From contig JAJRTY010000167.1 of the NCBI GenBank assembly GCA_024278055.1, positions 1-64,000 of the forward strand: a stretch of 64,000 nucleotides of DNA. The letters run 5' to 3'. Origin of the DNA: Alphaproteobacteria bacterium (GTDB taxonomy: Bacteria > Pseudomonadota > Alphaproteobacteria > Rhizobiales > JAJFHR01). Position numbers and translations under genes: made by a program. The notes below the pieces were generated by a model, which was not told the DNA's origin, ran no database searches, and was given only the letters and a program-made list of their open reading frames with translations. Each line of letters opens with the position of its first letter. The stretch's first letter is position 1. Shown here piece by piece: positions 1 to 8,346 of the stretch.

Positions 1-135
1 CAGGTCGAAAGATGCTTCAACAAACTCAAATGCTCCAGAAGGTTGGCAACCCGCTACGACAAAACAGCGGCAAGCTACCTCGGGTTCATTCATATCGTAT
101 CAACACGATTATGGTTCAGGAGTTTGTCAACATGA
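1..135 (+). CDS. IS5-family transposase, C-terminal fragment (cut by window edge)
   Basis: The first 44 codons are open from the window edge and end in TGA at 133-135. The peptide starts QVERCFNKLK and contains TRYDKTAASYLGF. This is the C-terminal signature of IS5-family (IS427-like) DDE transposases, around the last catalytic Glu in the V-E-R-x-F-x-K-L-K stretch. The start lies outside the window, so intactness cannot be judged. It sits on the host side of the left junction of the integrated element and shares no repeat with it, so it is a separate older insertion. No IS terminal inverted repeat can be assigned, because only one end is visible. Confidence 0.75.
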   Translation, partial: QVERCFNKLKCSRRLATRYDKTAASYLGFIHIVSTRLWFRSLST

Positions 136-391
136 CCTAGGCTTAATTTACCTGTAGAAGGCCCGACTTAATCTGACACCAAGTCTTTTTTGTCCGTCAT
201 CGAGTAAAATGGGACAAACCGTAGCTTGAACCAAGAGAGCATTTTGCTCACCAGGTTAAAAATATCATGCGGCAGTCTTGCGGTGTTGACAAAAAGCCTA
301 ATTCCTAGAATCTCCGCAAAAACCCCGGGTCCCCCACAAACCCAAGGTCTAAAACTGTGGTCTGCATTCACACTAAGCCATTGATTTTAAA

Positions 392-437
392 TGGTGGGCG
401 ATACAGGGCTCGAACCTGTGACCCGCTGATTAAGAGT
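392..437. repeat. Left attachment-site repeat (tRNA-Lys 3' fragment)
   Basis: These 46 bp are identical to 10212-10257. They contain the CCA end, acceptor 3' strand, T arm, variable region and anticodon loop of tRNA-Lys on the minus strand. Identity stops inside the anticodon stem: after TAAGAGT the left copy continues ACTTTTG and the right copy CAGCTGC. The left copy is therefore the displaced 3' end of the target tRNA. It lacks the D arm and acceptor 5' strand and cannot be a functional tRNA. Confidence 0.92.
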
Positions 438-543
438 ACTTTTGCCTTAACCCTATCCAACACTTCGCACCACGTAAGCCTTTGCTTTTCTTCGCAAATA
501 AGGTAAGTAAACCCCCTGGAACCCTCCCCATCCCTTAGTGACA

Positions 544-585
544 ACGGTTCGGAGACGGTTCTCAACACACAGGAGGACGGTTCGG
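544..585. promoter_or_regulatory. Left cluster of ACGGTTCGG-like sites (candidate Int/Xis arm sites)
   Basis: Three copies of ACGGTTC lie at 544-552 (ACGGTTCGG), 555-562 (ACGGTTCT) and 577-585 (ACGGTTCGG), between the left repeat and the integrase start. The last copy sits between the integrase Shine-Dalgarno (AGGAGG, 571-576) and its ATG at 587. Matching copies lie just inside the right end at 10144-10188. Tyrosine integrases and their excisionases bind short repeated arm sites flanking the crossover core, which is the simplest reading. Overlap with the ribosome-binding region suggests the same protein may control integrase expression. Function is inferred. Confidence 0.55.
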
Positions 586-586
586 A

Positions 587-1804
587 ATGGCAGTCAGAAG
601 ACTTACACAGAGGCTCATAGACGCCCAGAGATACACCGGCAAGACCGAGTTCATGAGGGACGAGAAGACCCCTGGGCTAATCCTGGCCATAAACAAGCAC
701 ACCATGTCCTGGAAGGTACAGGCCGACCTGTGGCAGCGCAAGCGACTGGTCAAGACCGTGCGCCACACCATGGGCACAACGCAGGAGCTCACCCTGGACG
801 AGGCACGCGCCCGCGCGCAGGAGGTCCTCGCCCAGATACGGCGTGGCATCGACCCCAACGCGCCCGGTGCACCACTGGACCCCGGCGCGGTGGTAAACTG
901 GACGGTGGGCCAGCTGTGGGACGCCTACGAGGCGGAGTTGGTCCGTCGCAACCGCTCATTCCGCACCATACGAGACTTCCGTGCGAACCTGAACCGGCAC
1001 CTGAGCGACTGGCGAGAGAAGCGGCTGCATGAGATAACCAATGAGATGTGCATTGACCGCTTCAACCTGCTCACCGACAACGTTGGCCCGGTGGCTGCGA
1101 ACCATGTAATCGGAGCGCTGCGCACGGCTTGGAACCGCTCGGCGGCGGGCCGCTCCAACCACACCGACCCCGTGCCCCTGCAACCCAACCCAACCGCTGC
1201 AATAGTGAAGAACACAGTCACGGCACGCACCCAGGTTGTGCTACCGGATGAGCTGCCCGATTGGTGGCGCATGACAGAGGCACTGCCCAACCCACTGCGC
1301 CGGTGCATGCACCGCCTTGGGCTTCTGTCCGGCCTGCGCCCCGGCAACCTCATGGCTCTGGAGCGGGAGTGGCTGGACCTACCGGCACAGGCCATACACC
1401 TGCCCGCGCGCGTGATGAAGCGCCGTGAGAGTTTTGACCTGCCGCTGTCCGGGGCGATGGCTGGGCTTCTGGAGGAGGCACTGCAAATCGGCGACATACT
1501 ATATAGTGGCTCGCCGTGGCTGTTTCCCACCCGTGCCACTGGCGGTGGGGTCGTCGCAACCAGTGTTGCGCGCGAGAGGACAATGCCCGGCTGGACCGGC
1601 CACCCGCTGCGCCGCACACACAAGACGATGGCCCTGGTCGCGGGTGTGAGTGACTTCAAGTCGGCGCTGCTGCTGCACCACAAGGTCGGCACAATGTCGG
1701 ATGTCTATACCTCGCCCGCCGCGATGCACGACGACCTGGTCGCCCAACAAGAGCGCGTGTCCGCGCACATCCTTGAGATGGCCGAAGTCAAGGCTCTCAG
1801 GTAA
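587..1804 (+). CDS. int: Tyrosine recombinase / integrase
   Basis: This 405-residue protein catalyses site-specific integration and excision, here at tRNA-Lys. The N-terminal 90 residues look like the arm-binding domain of P4/CP4-type integrases (motifs TPGLILAI and LTLDEARARAQEV). A core-binding SAM-like domain follows (about 100-200), then the catalytic domain. Visible catalytic residues are R251 in SGLRPGN, H339 and R342 in GHPLRR, H364/H365 in LLLHHK, and the nucleophile Y374 in MSDVYTSP. Length is normal and nothing is missing. The start is set by AGGAGG at 571-576. It is the first gene inside the left junction and reads away from it, so it is far from the intact tRNA copy. About 240 bp without a gene follow. 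Confidence 0.93.
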   Translation: MAVRRLTQRLIDAQRYTGKTEFMRDEKTPGLILAINKHTMSWKVQADLWQRKRLVKTVRHTMGTTQELTLDEARARAQEVLAQIRRGIDPNAPGAPLDPGAVVNWTVGQLWDAYEAELVRRNRSFRTIRDFRANLNRHLSDWREKRLHEITNEMCIDRFNLLTDNVGPVAANHVIGALRTAWNRSAAGRSNHTDPVPLQPNPTAAIVKNTVTARTQVVLPDELPDWWRMTEALPNPLRRCMHRLGLLSGLRPGNLMALEREWLDLPAQAIHLPARVMKRRESFDLPLSGAMAGLLEEALQIGDILYSGSPWLFPTRATGGGVVATSVARERTMPGWTGHPLRRTHKTMALVAGVSDFKSALLLHHKVGTMSDVYTSPAAMHDDLVAQQERVSAHILEMAEVKALR

Positions 1805-2044
1805 TAAACACCCGCGCGCTTTTTGGCTTGCCAAGCGTGCGAGGGCGGGCTAAGAGGATATTTGTGCACTCGGGCGATCCCCAAGTGCAAGGCCGACAAG
1901 GCAGCCTGGACGACCCCCGCGACGTCGGGTCCCGGACGCCCCTTCAACCGGCTCCCGTCGAAGGCCCACACTCTCTTTATATATACAAGCCCGTGGCAAG
2001 GCATCAACCACGCACCCGCCGGGGAGCGCAGTTGGAGGTTTGTC

Positions 2045-2314
2045 ATGAAAGACGATCTACTTCCCCACGACATCGCCCACGCCGAGCTCATCGCCGCGCG
2101 GGTGGCTGTACTTCTTCAGGAACAAGTTCCTGTGGTCCCAGAATATCTTGATGCCTATGAGGCCGCCGTGTTTCTTGGCGTGACCACAAAGACCCTTGAG
2201 GCCCGCCGCTTCAAGGGGACCGGTCCACGCTACACCAAGCACGGTGCACGCATGGTGCGCTATAATGTCAATGACCTTCGGGCTTGGATGGAGGCGGGAC
2301 ATGTTGCATCTTGA
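2045..2314 (+). CDS. AlpA-like helix-turn-helix protein (candidate excisionase/regulator)
   Basis: An 89-residue protein. Residues about 38-85 form a MerR/AlpA-type winged HTH (HTH_17): YLDAYEAAVFLGVTTKTLEARR, then GTGPRYTKHGARMVRYNVNDLRAWM, with the usual wing and final helix. Proteins of this class in P4-like elements and PICIs act as excisionase or as activator of integrase and other element genes. The ATG at 2045 is chosen because GGAGG lies at 2034-2038; a longer in-frame start at 1823 has no such site. The preceding 240 bp hold no gene but contain an AT-rich TATATATAC stretch near 1979, a possible promoter. It is the best candidate to bind the repeated motif at the element ends. Confidence 0.75.
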   Translation: MKDDLLPHDIAHAELIAARVAVLLQEQVPVVPEYLDAYEAAVFLGVTTKTLEARRFKGTGPRYTKHGARMVRYNVNDLRAWMEAGHVAS

Positions 2315-2642
2315 GCAAGAGGAAGCCCCCGTTGCCGGAGGGGCAAGCGGGGGTTCCAAATCTAATTCCACGACAGAACCAATGCCTCCCCTATACGCCC
2401 CCTGGCACCACGACGATATCAAATTCGGTTTCGACGGATATGTCTGCGGACTGCCAGTCGCCGCGCGCAGCGCACGTGAATACGCGCGCGACGTGATGGA
2501 GCTGGACGCCATGCACGCGGGGTGCGATTGGGCGGGCATACTCTGTGCCCGTGCAAATGCCAGCCGTGCCGAGCTGGAGTGCCGCCTTCCAATGGACGCC
2601 GACGCCCGTGTAAGGGCCATGGCGCTGGAGGGACTGACATGA
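2301..2642 (+). CDS. Hypothetical protein of the satellite, between HTH gene and primase
   Basis: A 113-residue acidic protein starting at ATG 2301. It overlaps the end of the HTH gene by 14 bp, and its stop overlaps the primase start (ATGA at 2639-2642). That overlap on both sides is the main support for it being real. It has a low-complexity Gly/Ser/Pro start, then a compact segment with FGFDGYVCG and a C-terminal helix rich in Ala and Arg. I recognise no family. By position it may assist replication or its regulation, but this is a guess from order alone. Confidence 0.6.
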   Translation: MLHLEQEEAPVAGGASGGSKSNSTTEPMPPLYAPWHHDDIKFGFDGYVCGLPVAARSAREYARDVMELDAMHAGCDWAGILCARANASRAELECRLPMDADARVRAMALEGLT

Positions 2643-4954
2643 GTATCAAGATTGACACAGACGCCGCCGTTGAGTTTCTTCACCTTATACACCCGGAAGG
2701 CCCGTGGACGGTGACATGCTTCCCCGATGGTGCCAAGGCCAGAGGCATCTGCGCTGAGCCGGGCCAGGAGGAGGCCGTGGTCAAGTTCCTCGAGACCAAC
2801 GCCGAACTCAATATATATATGGCGCTCGCCCGCACAACCGGGCAGCCCACCACCACCCCGCTCAAATCCCAGGTCACTGGTGGAGAGTGGGCCTGGGCCG
2901 ACTTCGACCCGCCCAAGGGGGACGACCCCGAGCAATTCCGTGACCAACAGCGCGCAGCGCTCAACCACTACAAGTTTCCACCCAGCGTGATCGTGGACAG
3001 CGGGCGCGGCCTCTGGGCATTCTGGCGACTTGAGGAGATGGCCGACGCCGACGCCCTGGAGCAGATCAACAAGGGCCTCGCCGAGGCCCTAGGCGCGGAC
3101 CACGGATGGAACCGGAACAAGGTTGGGCGGCTGCCCGGCACCCGGAACACAAAGACCGGGCGCGTCGCCACTGTTCTGCGTGTCATAGAGAATAGTATAT
3201 ACTCAATGCAGGGCCTTCCCCGCGCCGGTGCCAAGTGCCAAACCAAGGCGGCGAAGCCCACCGCCGACGCGGCCCCGAGCCGGATCGGCGAGCTGGACGA
3301 GCTTGACAAGTACGACGTGCCCAACCGGGTGAAGTTGATCATCTCCCATGGCGGGTGCGCGAATGGGCAGAAGATCGGAGACAACTCACGGTCGGCCTGG
3401 GTGTTCGACGCGGTGTGCAACCTTGTGCGCTGCAAGGTGCCGGATGATATTATCCTGGGCATCCTGCTGGACCCAGATTGGACCATCTCGGAGAGTGTCC
3501 TGGAGATCGGATCGGGCGCAGAGAAATATGCCCGCCGCCAGATTGAGAAGGCTCATGACATAGTTGGCCAAGACACCGTGGCCAAAGACCCCTCTGCGCT
3601 TCTGACCACCCTCAACAGAGACCATGCCGTGCTGCTGCGGGAGGCCGCCAAGACGCGCGTGCTCTCGTGGGGAAGCAGTGAGTTGTACAGCGACCGCAAG
3701 GTGCCGGTGTTGCAATCGTTCGAGGACTTCCGCAACTGCTACATGAACCAGCTCGTCACGATCGTCAAGTCCGATGGCAAGCGCACCCATATCCCCCTGG
3801 GCAGGTGGTGGTTGGAGCATCCCCGCCGCCGTCAGTACGAGGCACTGGTGTTTCGTCCGGGCGAGCCCGAGGAGCTTGGCAACTACCTGAACATGTGGCG
3901 TGGCTTTGCCCTGGACCCCGTGCCGGGCGACTGGTCGCTGCTTAGGTCGCACCTGAATGATATTGTTGCTGACAAGGACACAAAGAGCGCATTATACATC
4001 CTACGTTGGTTTGCCTGGGCGGTCCAGAACCCCGACAAGCCCGCCGAGGTGGCGCTGGTATTTCGGGGTGGACGGGGCACCGGAAAGGGTACCCTGGCAC
4101 GTGCCATAAAGCGCATTCACGGCCAACATGGCCTCCAGGTGACATCGCCCATGCAATTGACAGGGCGGTTCAATGCCCACCTGCGCGACACCTGTCTTCT
4201 GTTTGCCGATGAGGCCATCGCCCCCGGCGACCGTGCTGCCGAAAGTGTACTTAAAGGTCTTATCACCGAGCCAGAGCTGACAATCGAGGGCAAGGGCGTA
4301 AACACCATCCAGGCCCGGAACCACCTACACATTATAATGGCCTCCAACGATGCGTGGGTTATTCCGGCGGGCATCGACGAGCGGCGCTTCGCCGTGTTTG
4401 AGACAAGCACCAGCCGCGTGGGCGACGCGGGTTACTTCAAGGCTGTCAATGACGAGATGGCGGCAGGCGGTCTGGCCGCCATGCTGCATGACTTGCTGGC
4501 CATGGATCTGGGCAGTTGGCACCCTCGCCACAACGTCCCCTCTACGGTTGCACTGCGGCAGCAGCAGGACCTCTCCCTGAGCCCGGCCGATATGGCTATA
4601 CACAATATGCTGTGTGAGGGCGAGGTGCCCTGCGAGCACATTATGGACAGCCGGGGCGTCTTCATTCCAACTGGGCTTCTGGCCGAGGCGAAGCGCCTGG
4701 ATGAGCATCAGGTCCGGGCTCTGGGGATTGCCCTGCGGGCTGTTGCTGGGTCTGGGGTGAAAAGTGAGAGGCATTCTGTCGGTGAGGGTCATTCGCGCAG
4801 ACAATATAGAGGCTTCTGGGTGCCTCCGCTGGAATTGGCTCGCCGAAATTGGCAGCACCACCTTGAGCGTGAAGTCACCTGGCCGGAAGATGTTACCACC
4901 TGGGCGGGGCCAGCCCAGCAGACGCGGGAGGATAATGATGAAATGCCCTTTTAA
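2639..4954 (+). CDS. Primase-helicase (AEP-like prim-pol plus SF3/DUF5906-type helicase)
   Basis: A 771-residue replication protein. The N-terminal 250 residues carry primase-polymerase marks of the RepB/AEP type: an acidic pair D88-F-D90 in WADFDPP, SGRGLWAFW (about 121-129), and RLPGTRN (164-170). The C-terminal half is a D5/DUF5906-like AAA+ helicase with Walker A GGRGTGKGT (477-485, K483), Walker B FADEA (D524-E525) and an arginine-rich IDERRFAVFE segment. It would prime and unwind the element's own origin, giving it replication independent of the helper. The start overlaps the preceding stop. The iteron-like block at 4955-5300 lies directly downstream. No lesion is visible. Confidence 0.88.
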   Translation: MSIKIDTDAAVEFLHLIHPEGPWTVTCFPDGAKARGICAEPGQEEAVVKFLETNAELNIYMALARTTGQPTTTPLKSQVTGGEWAWADFDPPKGDDPEQFRDQQRAALNHYKFPPSVIVDSGRGLWAFWRLEEMADADALEQINKGLAEALGADHGWNRNKVGRLPGTRNTKTGRVATVLRVIENSIYSMQGLPRAGAKCQTKAAKPTADAAPSRIGELDELDKYDVPNRVKLIISHGGCANGQKIGDNSRSAWVFDAVCNLVRCKVPDDIILGILLDPDWTISESVLEIGSGAEKYARRQIEKAHDIVGQDTVAKDPSALLTTLNRDHAVLLREAAKTRVLSWGSSELYSDRKVPVLQSFEDFRNCYMNQLVTIVKSDGKRTHIPLGRWWLEHPRRRQYEALVFRPGEPEELGNYLNMWRGFALDPVPGDWSLLRSHLNDIVADKDTKSALYILRWFAWAVQNPDKPAEVALVFRGGRGTGKGTLARAIKRIHGQHGLQVTSPMQLTGRFNAHLRDTCLLFADEAIAPGDRAAESVLKGLITEPELTIEGKGVNTIQARNHLHIIMASNDAWVIPAGIDERRFAVFETSTSRVGDAGYFKAVNDEMAAGGLAAMLHDLLAMDLGSWHPRHNVPSTVALRQQQDLSLSPADMAIHNMLCEGEVPCEHIMDSRGVFIPTGLLAEAKRLDEHQVRALGIALRAVAGSGVKSERHSVGEGHSRRQYRGFWVPPLELARRNWQHHLEREVTWPEDVTTWAGPAQQTREDNDEMPF

Positions 4955-5030
4955 GTCGCGTTATGAGCCCATCCCGACTGGTGTTCCGGCTGGTGAAAAT
5001 CAATGCAATAACAAGTGGTTAGCCAAATCC

Positions 5031-5237
5031 CAGTCGGATGGGCCGGATAAACCGGGGTTTCCACTCGCAAGGGCCAGAGCACAGGAGCCCAGGAAGAAGA
5101 GCCATGCCGGAGCTAACAGTTTATTATACGACTTAAGAGACTTAAGAGACTTATTAATAGTAAGTAGTTGTAATATAAGGGAAATTCATAAGTCGGATAA
5201 CAAGTCGGATAGTGAACCGGAAATGCAATTCCGACTT
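5031..5237. repeat. Iteron-like AAGTCGGAT / GACTTAAGA repeats
   Basis: Copies of AAGTCGGAT or close variants lie at 5031-5039 (CAGTCGGAT), 5190-5198 and 5202-5210, with an inverted copy at 5229-5237 (TTCCGACTT). Between them, 5130-5155 is a 9-bp tandem repeat GACTTAAGA, GACTTAAGA, GACTTATT. All share the core GACTT/AAGTC. Short spaced repeats flanking an AT-rich stretch next to a primase-helicase gene are the usual build of a satellite or plasmid origin. The helicase domain would be the binder; this is inferred. Confidence 0.55.
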
Positions 5238-5520
5238 ACCGGTGGCCCCCTTCTTATTGGGCATGTAGCGCAGCGACCACTGCCCGCCCGATTTTTAAAA
5301 AAGAGACGACCCCCAGGGGAGCGTGCAGTGGAGCACGCGCTCCCTGTCAGTCAACAGCGTGGGTGTGGCTACCCCACGTCTAGTCCCCGAAGATCGCCGC
5401 CGATTATACTCCTTGTCGGTGGTCTTCGGGGCACCCTGGTACAGACCGTCGGACTATCAATCCGCGAGCCTGCACACATCTACCCCTGGGCATTCCAGCA
5501 ATCTGCAAATACCAACCCGC

Positions 5521-5544
5521 GCGCGGACCGTTGCGCGGACCGTT
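5521..5544. repeat. Tandem 12-bp repeat directly upstream of terS
   Basis: GCGCGGACCGTT occurs twice back to back, ending 11 bp before the terS ATG and running into its Shine-Dalgarno (TAGGAG). The reverse complement of the core, AACGGTCCG, differs by one base or so from the AACGGTTCGG sites at both element ends. It may be an operator for the terminase operon or part of a packaging-recognition site. Neither role can be shown from sequence. Confidence 0.5.
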
Positions 5545-5555
5545 AGGAGACGAAT

Positions 5556-6020
5556 ATGGCCAATATGAAACGCACCAAGCGCAACGCCGCCGCCAGGGAC
5601 CTCATGGTCGTGGAGGGCACGGGCCTGAGCAGCGCACCAACGCAACTTACCGGGGCAGGTATAGAGCGCGTCGAGGCACTGGCCCGAACAGGCCTGCGCC
5701 AGGTTAGCATAGCCGCCCTTCTGGGCATTGGTGAGGATGCCTGGGACGCCGCCAACAGGCACCAATCCGAGGTCGCCGCCGCCTTCCAGCGTGGCCGGGC
5801 TGGCCTGGAGGAGGAACTCGCCGGACTGCTTGTCGCGCAGGCTCGCAAGGGCAACATCGCCGCCACCATATTCAGCCTCAAGAACGTGGCCAACTGGTCC
5901 GACGGCGGCATACGGGGCGAGGCCGCACCATCGCTGCAAGTCAACATCAACATACCACCGTCCATGAGCAAGGCCGAGTTCCAGAAGATCACCCAAGTCA
6001 AGAGGAGCACCGACCGATGA
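5556..6020 (+). CDS. Terminase small subunit-like protein (TerS)
   Basis: A 154-residue protein. Residues about 45-70 form an HTH (ARTGLRQVSIAALLGIGEDAW). The segment ARKGNIAATIFSLKN-VANWSD (about 99-120) is the A-x-x-GN-x-x-A-x-x-F-x-LKN-x-x-x-W signature common in phage small terminase subunits. TerS rings recognise the packaging site and load DNA onto TerL. In PICIs, a satellite-specific TerS redirects the helper's packaging machine to satellite DNA. The Shine-Dalgarno TAGGAG fits the ATG at 5556. The stop overlaps the TerL start (ATGA), so the two are translationally coupled. Confidence 0.78.
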   Translation: MANMKRTKRNAAARDLMVVEGTGLSSAPTQLTGAGIERVEALARTGLRQVSIAALLGIGEDAWDAANRHQSEVAAAFQRGRAGLEEELAGLLVAQARKGNIAATIFSLKNVANWSDGGIRGEAAPSLQVNINIPPSMSKAEFQKITQVKRSTDR

Positions 6021-7378
6021 GCGTAGCATCCAGCCAGATCGTCAGGCCGACCCACTTCCAGGAGGCAGTGCTCCGGTTCCGGTCGCACACCAACATTCTA
6101 AACGCGGGAGGTCGCGGGTCGGGCAAGAGCTTCTCAATGATGCTCGACTGCCTTGACCACCTGCACGTCCTTGGGCCCATCGCCCGCCCCTTGGTTCTGC
6201 GAGAGCAGTGGGCGGCGCTCACCGAGCTGCAGTCCGAGCTGCTGGAGATGTGCCGGGCCGCCTTCGGCGAGGCCAAGCGCAACAAGGCCGAGGGCACGAT
6301 CACCCTGCCAACGGGCGGTGTCATCACCTTCTCAAACGTCAGCGACGAGGACAGCTACGCCAAGCACCAGGGCAAGAGCTACACGGCGCTCTACCCCGAC
6401 GAGCTGGGCAACTACCCACCCCAGGCCATCGCCTTTGTCAACCGGATCAGGTCCAACCTGCGCGTGCCACCGGGCATGCGCCCCCACATCCACGCCACCG
6501 CCAACCCCCATGGCCGGGCGCACTCAATCCTTCTCAAGGACTACATCGGCAAGTCGCCCCCCTGGGCACCATTCGAGGACCCGTCCGGCGAGCTGTGGAT
6601 TTGGACGACCTCGACGCTGGACGACAACCCCCACATCGACCGCCCCAGCTACCGCCGCCAACTGGTTGCCAGCTGTGGCAGCGACGAGGCCCTGGCCAGG
6701 GCGTGGCTGGACGGCGACTGGTCTGTCCTGGGCGGGAGCATGTTCGCGCCACCCTTTGACCCGGCGGTCCACATCATCAAGACACCACCCCACGCCGAGT
6801 ACCTGCACCGCGTCGGCGGCGACTGGGGCACGGCCAGCCCGGCCACGGCCATCCTCCTGGGGCGGCTGCGGGCCGACGTGGGGCGGATGCGCTTTGGCTC
6901 CATAGTCGCCCTGGACGAGGTTGACACGGCAGACCCCAACGACCTCTCCCTGGGCAACGGCGCGCCACCGCAGGCCCTGGCCGAGATGATCCGGGAGATG
7001 TGCAGCCGCAATGGTGTCGCCCATCCCAACGTTGTCATGGACGACGCGCGCGGTCTTACCGGCGACACTGTCATCAACCTGTTCCGCGAGAACGGTCTCG
7101 GCGCACACAAGCCCATCAGGAAGGACCGCGTGGGCCAGTGGAACCTCATGAGACAATTGCTGTCCAACGCCGTGACCGGCGACGGTCCGGGTCTCTACAT
7201 AACTGACAGGTGCCCCCACCTTCTTGAGACCCTGCCCGAGGCCCCACGGGGCACTCTCAGGGCAGAGGACCTGGACCCCAAGTGGAACCGCGACCACTGG
7301 GTCGACGCCCTGGCCTACGGCATCGTCGACCTATGGGCCCGCCAATGCAGCTCAGGAACCCACAGCGGAATGTACTAA
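6017..7378 (+). CDS. Terminase large subunit (TerL), ATPase plus nuclease
   Basis: This 453-residue protein is the DNA-packaging motor and headful or cos nuclease. Walker A is GGRGSGKS (G31-S38, K37). Walker B is YPDELG (D128-E129). In the C-terminal RNase H-like nuclease the acidic residues are D269 (GGDWGT), D342/D343 (VVMDDARG) and D430 (DHWVDALAYG). Length and motif order are complete for a terminase of the Terminase_6/RNase H-like class, so the gene looks functional. It is unusual for a capsid-less element of this size to bring its own motor subunit, which must then dock on a helper portal. Confidence 0.9.
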   Translation: MSVASSQIVRPTHFQEAVLRFRSHTNILNAGGRGSGKSFSMMLDCLDHLHVLGPIARPLVLREQWAALTELQSELLEMCRAAFGEAKRNKAEGTITLPTGGVITFSNVSDEDSYAKHQGKSYTALYPDELGNYPPQAIAFVNRIRSNLRVPPGMRPHIHATANPHGRAHSILLKDYIGKSPPWAPFEDPSGELWIWTTSTLDDNPHIDRPSYRRQLVASCGSDEALARAWLDGDWSVLGGSMFAPPFDPAVHIIKTPPHAEYLHRVGGDWGTASPATAILLGRLRADVGRMRFGSIVALDEVDTADPNDLSLGNGAPPQALAEMIREMCSRNGVAHPNVVMDDARGLTGDTVINLFRENGLGAHKPIRKDRVGQWNLMRQLLSNAVTGDGPGLYITDRCPHLLETLPEAPRGTLRAEDLDPKWNRDHWVDALAYGIVDLWARQCSSGTHSGMY

Positions 7379-7399
7379 CCAACCTATAAGGAACATATC

Positions 7400-8122
7400 A
7401 TGAACATCAAGAAGTCCCCTCTGGACGCCGCGCTCGGCCACCGCTCCACCCGGCCCAAGTTCGCCACCCCGGACGCCATTGCCAAGAGCCGTCGCGGCAT
7501 CACCGTCCCGCCGGACTATCACCCCGCCGTGATACGTGGCGACGGGCCTGCCTCGGCCCGTGCCAGGGTGGCCCTGGGCGCGGTGCACAACTCCTGGTCC
7601 AACATCGCCGCCGCCGCCGCCGACAAGTCCGTGGACAATGCACGCCTGGCCAGGGCGGCCAACAACTCCATGGGGTCCGCGCTGAAGACATGCGACGACT
7701 GCACGGAGACCATACAGGCCCAGATCACCCACTTCGAGAAACTCCTGGCTGAGAGGGTGCAACCCAAGATGAGCCCTGAGCTGGCGGTGGAGATACGTGG
7801 CCACCTCCAACGCCTGGGGAGGGGGAGTATATCCAAGGTCCGCAAGGCCGTGGAGGAGGATGTGCGCGTCGCGTCGGCGGTGCTGTCGGGACCCGCCCTT
7901 CTCTCTGGGCTTGATGAGCGCCAGTTGGACATGGTGAGGTTGACCGCCCACCAGTCCCACGCGCCCAGGGAGGCGGCCCAGCTTCGCGAGGCCCAGGAGG
8001 TCCTGGCCAAGGTGAACACCGCCGGTGCCCGCCTGGCCGCCGACATTGGCAAGCGCCTGAAGGTCTGGTCGGACCAGCCCAGCGCGGCACTCTCCAAGCT
8101 AGAGGGAGGGGATGAGTCATGA
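7400..8122 (+). CDS. Hypothetical satellite protein, helical, downstream of TerL
   Basis: A 240-residue protein 21 bp after TerL, with Shine-Dalgarno ATAAGGA before ATG 7400. It has a basic, Pro-rich first 50 residues, then long Ala-rich helices (about 55-115 and 150-235) that could form coiled coils. There is no signal peptide or membrane segment. I recognise no family. In phages this slot holds portal or scaffold genes, but nothing here resembles a portal (which would be 400 residues or more). A scaffold or capsid-size-altering role would fit place and helical content but is speculative. The stop overlaps the next start. Confidence 0.7.
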   Translation: MNIKKSPLDAALGHRSTRPKFATPDAIAKSRRGITVPPDYHPAVIRGDGPASARARVALGAVHNSWSNIAAAAADKSVDNARLARAANNSMGSALKTCDDCTETIQAQITHFEKLLAERVQPKMSPELAVEIRGHLQRLGRGSISKVRKAVEEDVRVASAVLSGPALLSGLDERQLDMVRLTAHQSHAPREAAQLREAQEVLAKVNTAGARLAADIGKRLKVWSDQPSAALSKLEGGDES

Positions 8123-8346
8123 CCGAGCACTATGTAGCGACCAGCTTCTGCGAGCGCGCCGCGCGGCGTGCGCGGGAGCTGCTGCATCTTGGCGACCAGC
8201 TCACGGAGCCCGAGTTGGAGGACATTCGGGGCTGCATCCTGGCAATAGAGCAGACCCGTGAGCGCGTGCCCACCACCAACCCCGGCTTCCACGAGGCCGC
8301 GCTGATGCGCCTTGTGCAGGCCTACACAAGGGAGCAGAGACAATGA
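8119..8346 (+). CDS. Small hypothetical satellite protein (75 aa)
   Basis: A 75-residue, mostly helical acidic protein (TEPELEDIRGCILAIEQTRE). It overlaps its neighbours by 4 bp on each side (ATGA at 8119-8122 and 8343-8346), so it belongs to the terL transcription unit. No family is recognised. The tight coupling and intact frame argue that it is expressed. Small proteins in this position can be packaging or assembly helpers, but nothing in the sequence shows it. Confidence 0.62.
   Translation: MTEHYVATSFCERAARRARELLHLGDQLTEPELEDIRGCILAIEQTRERVPTTNPGFHEAALMRLVQAYTREQRQ

Larger units (their letters stand above)
4955..5555. other. Noncoding repeat-rich block: candidate replication origin and terS promoter region
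   Basis: About 600 bp without a convincing gene. From 5115 to 5210 it is strikingly AT-rich inside a GC-rich element. A hairpin (GGAGCG...CGCTCC) lies near 5318-5343, and a 12-bp tandem repeat at 5521-5544 precedes terS. A reading frame from ATG 4935, behind a good GGGAGG, runs to 5546. Its product is low-complexity, mirrors the DNA repeats (DLRDLRD, KSDNKSD) and matches nothing I know, so I treat the region as noncoding with that caveat. Confidence 0.6.

Noticed and set aside
168..371. A 67-codon minus-strand frame left of the element
   Set aside because: No Shine-Dalgarno, no recognisable content, and it fits neither the IS nor the satellite.
4935..5546. A 203-codon frame with a good Shine-Dalgarno after the primase gene
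   Set aside because: Its product mirrors DNA repeats, has random-looking composition and spans the AT-rich origin candidate; treated as noncoding but kept as an alternative.
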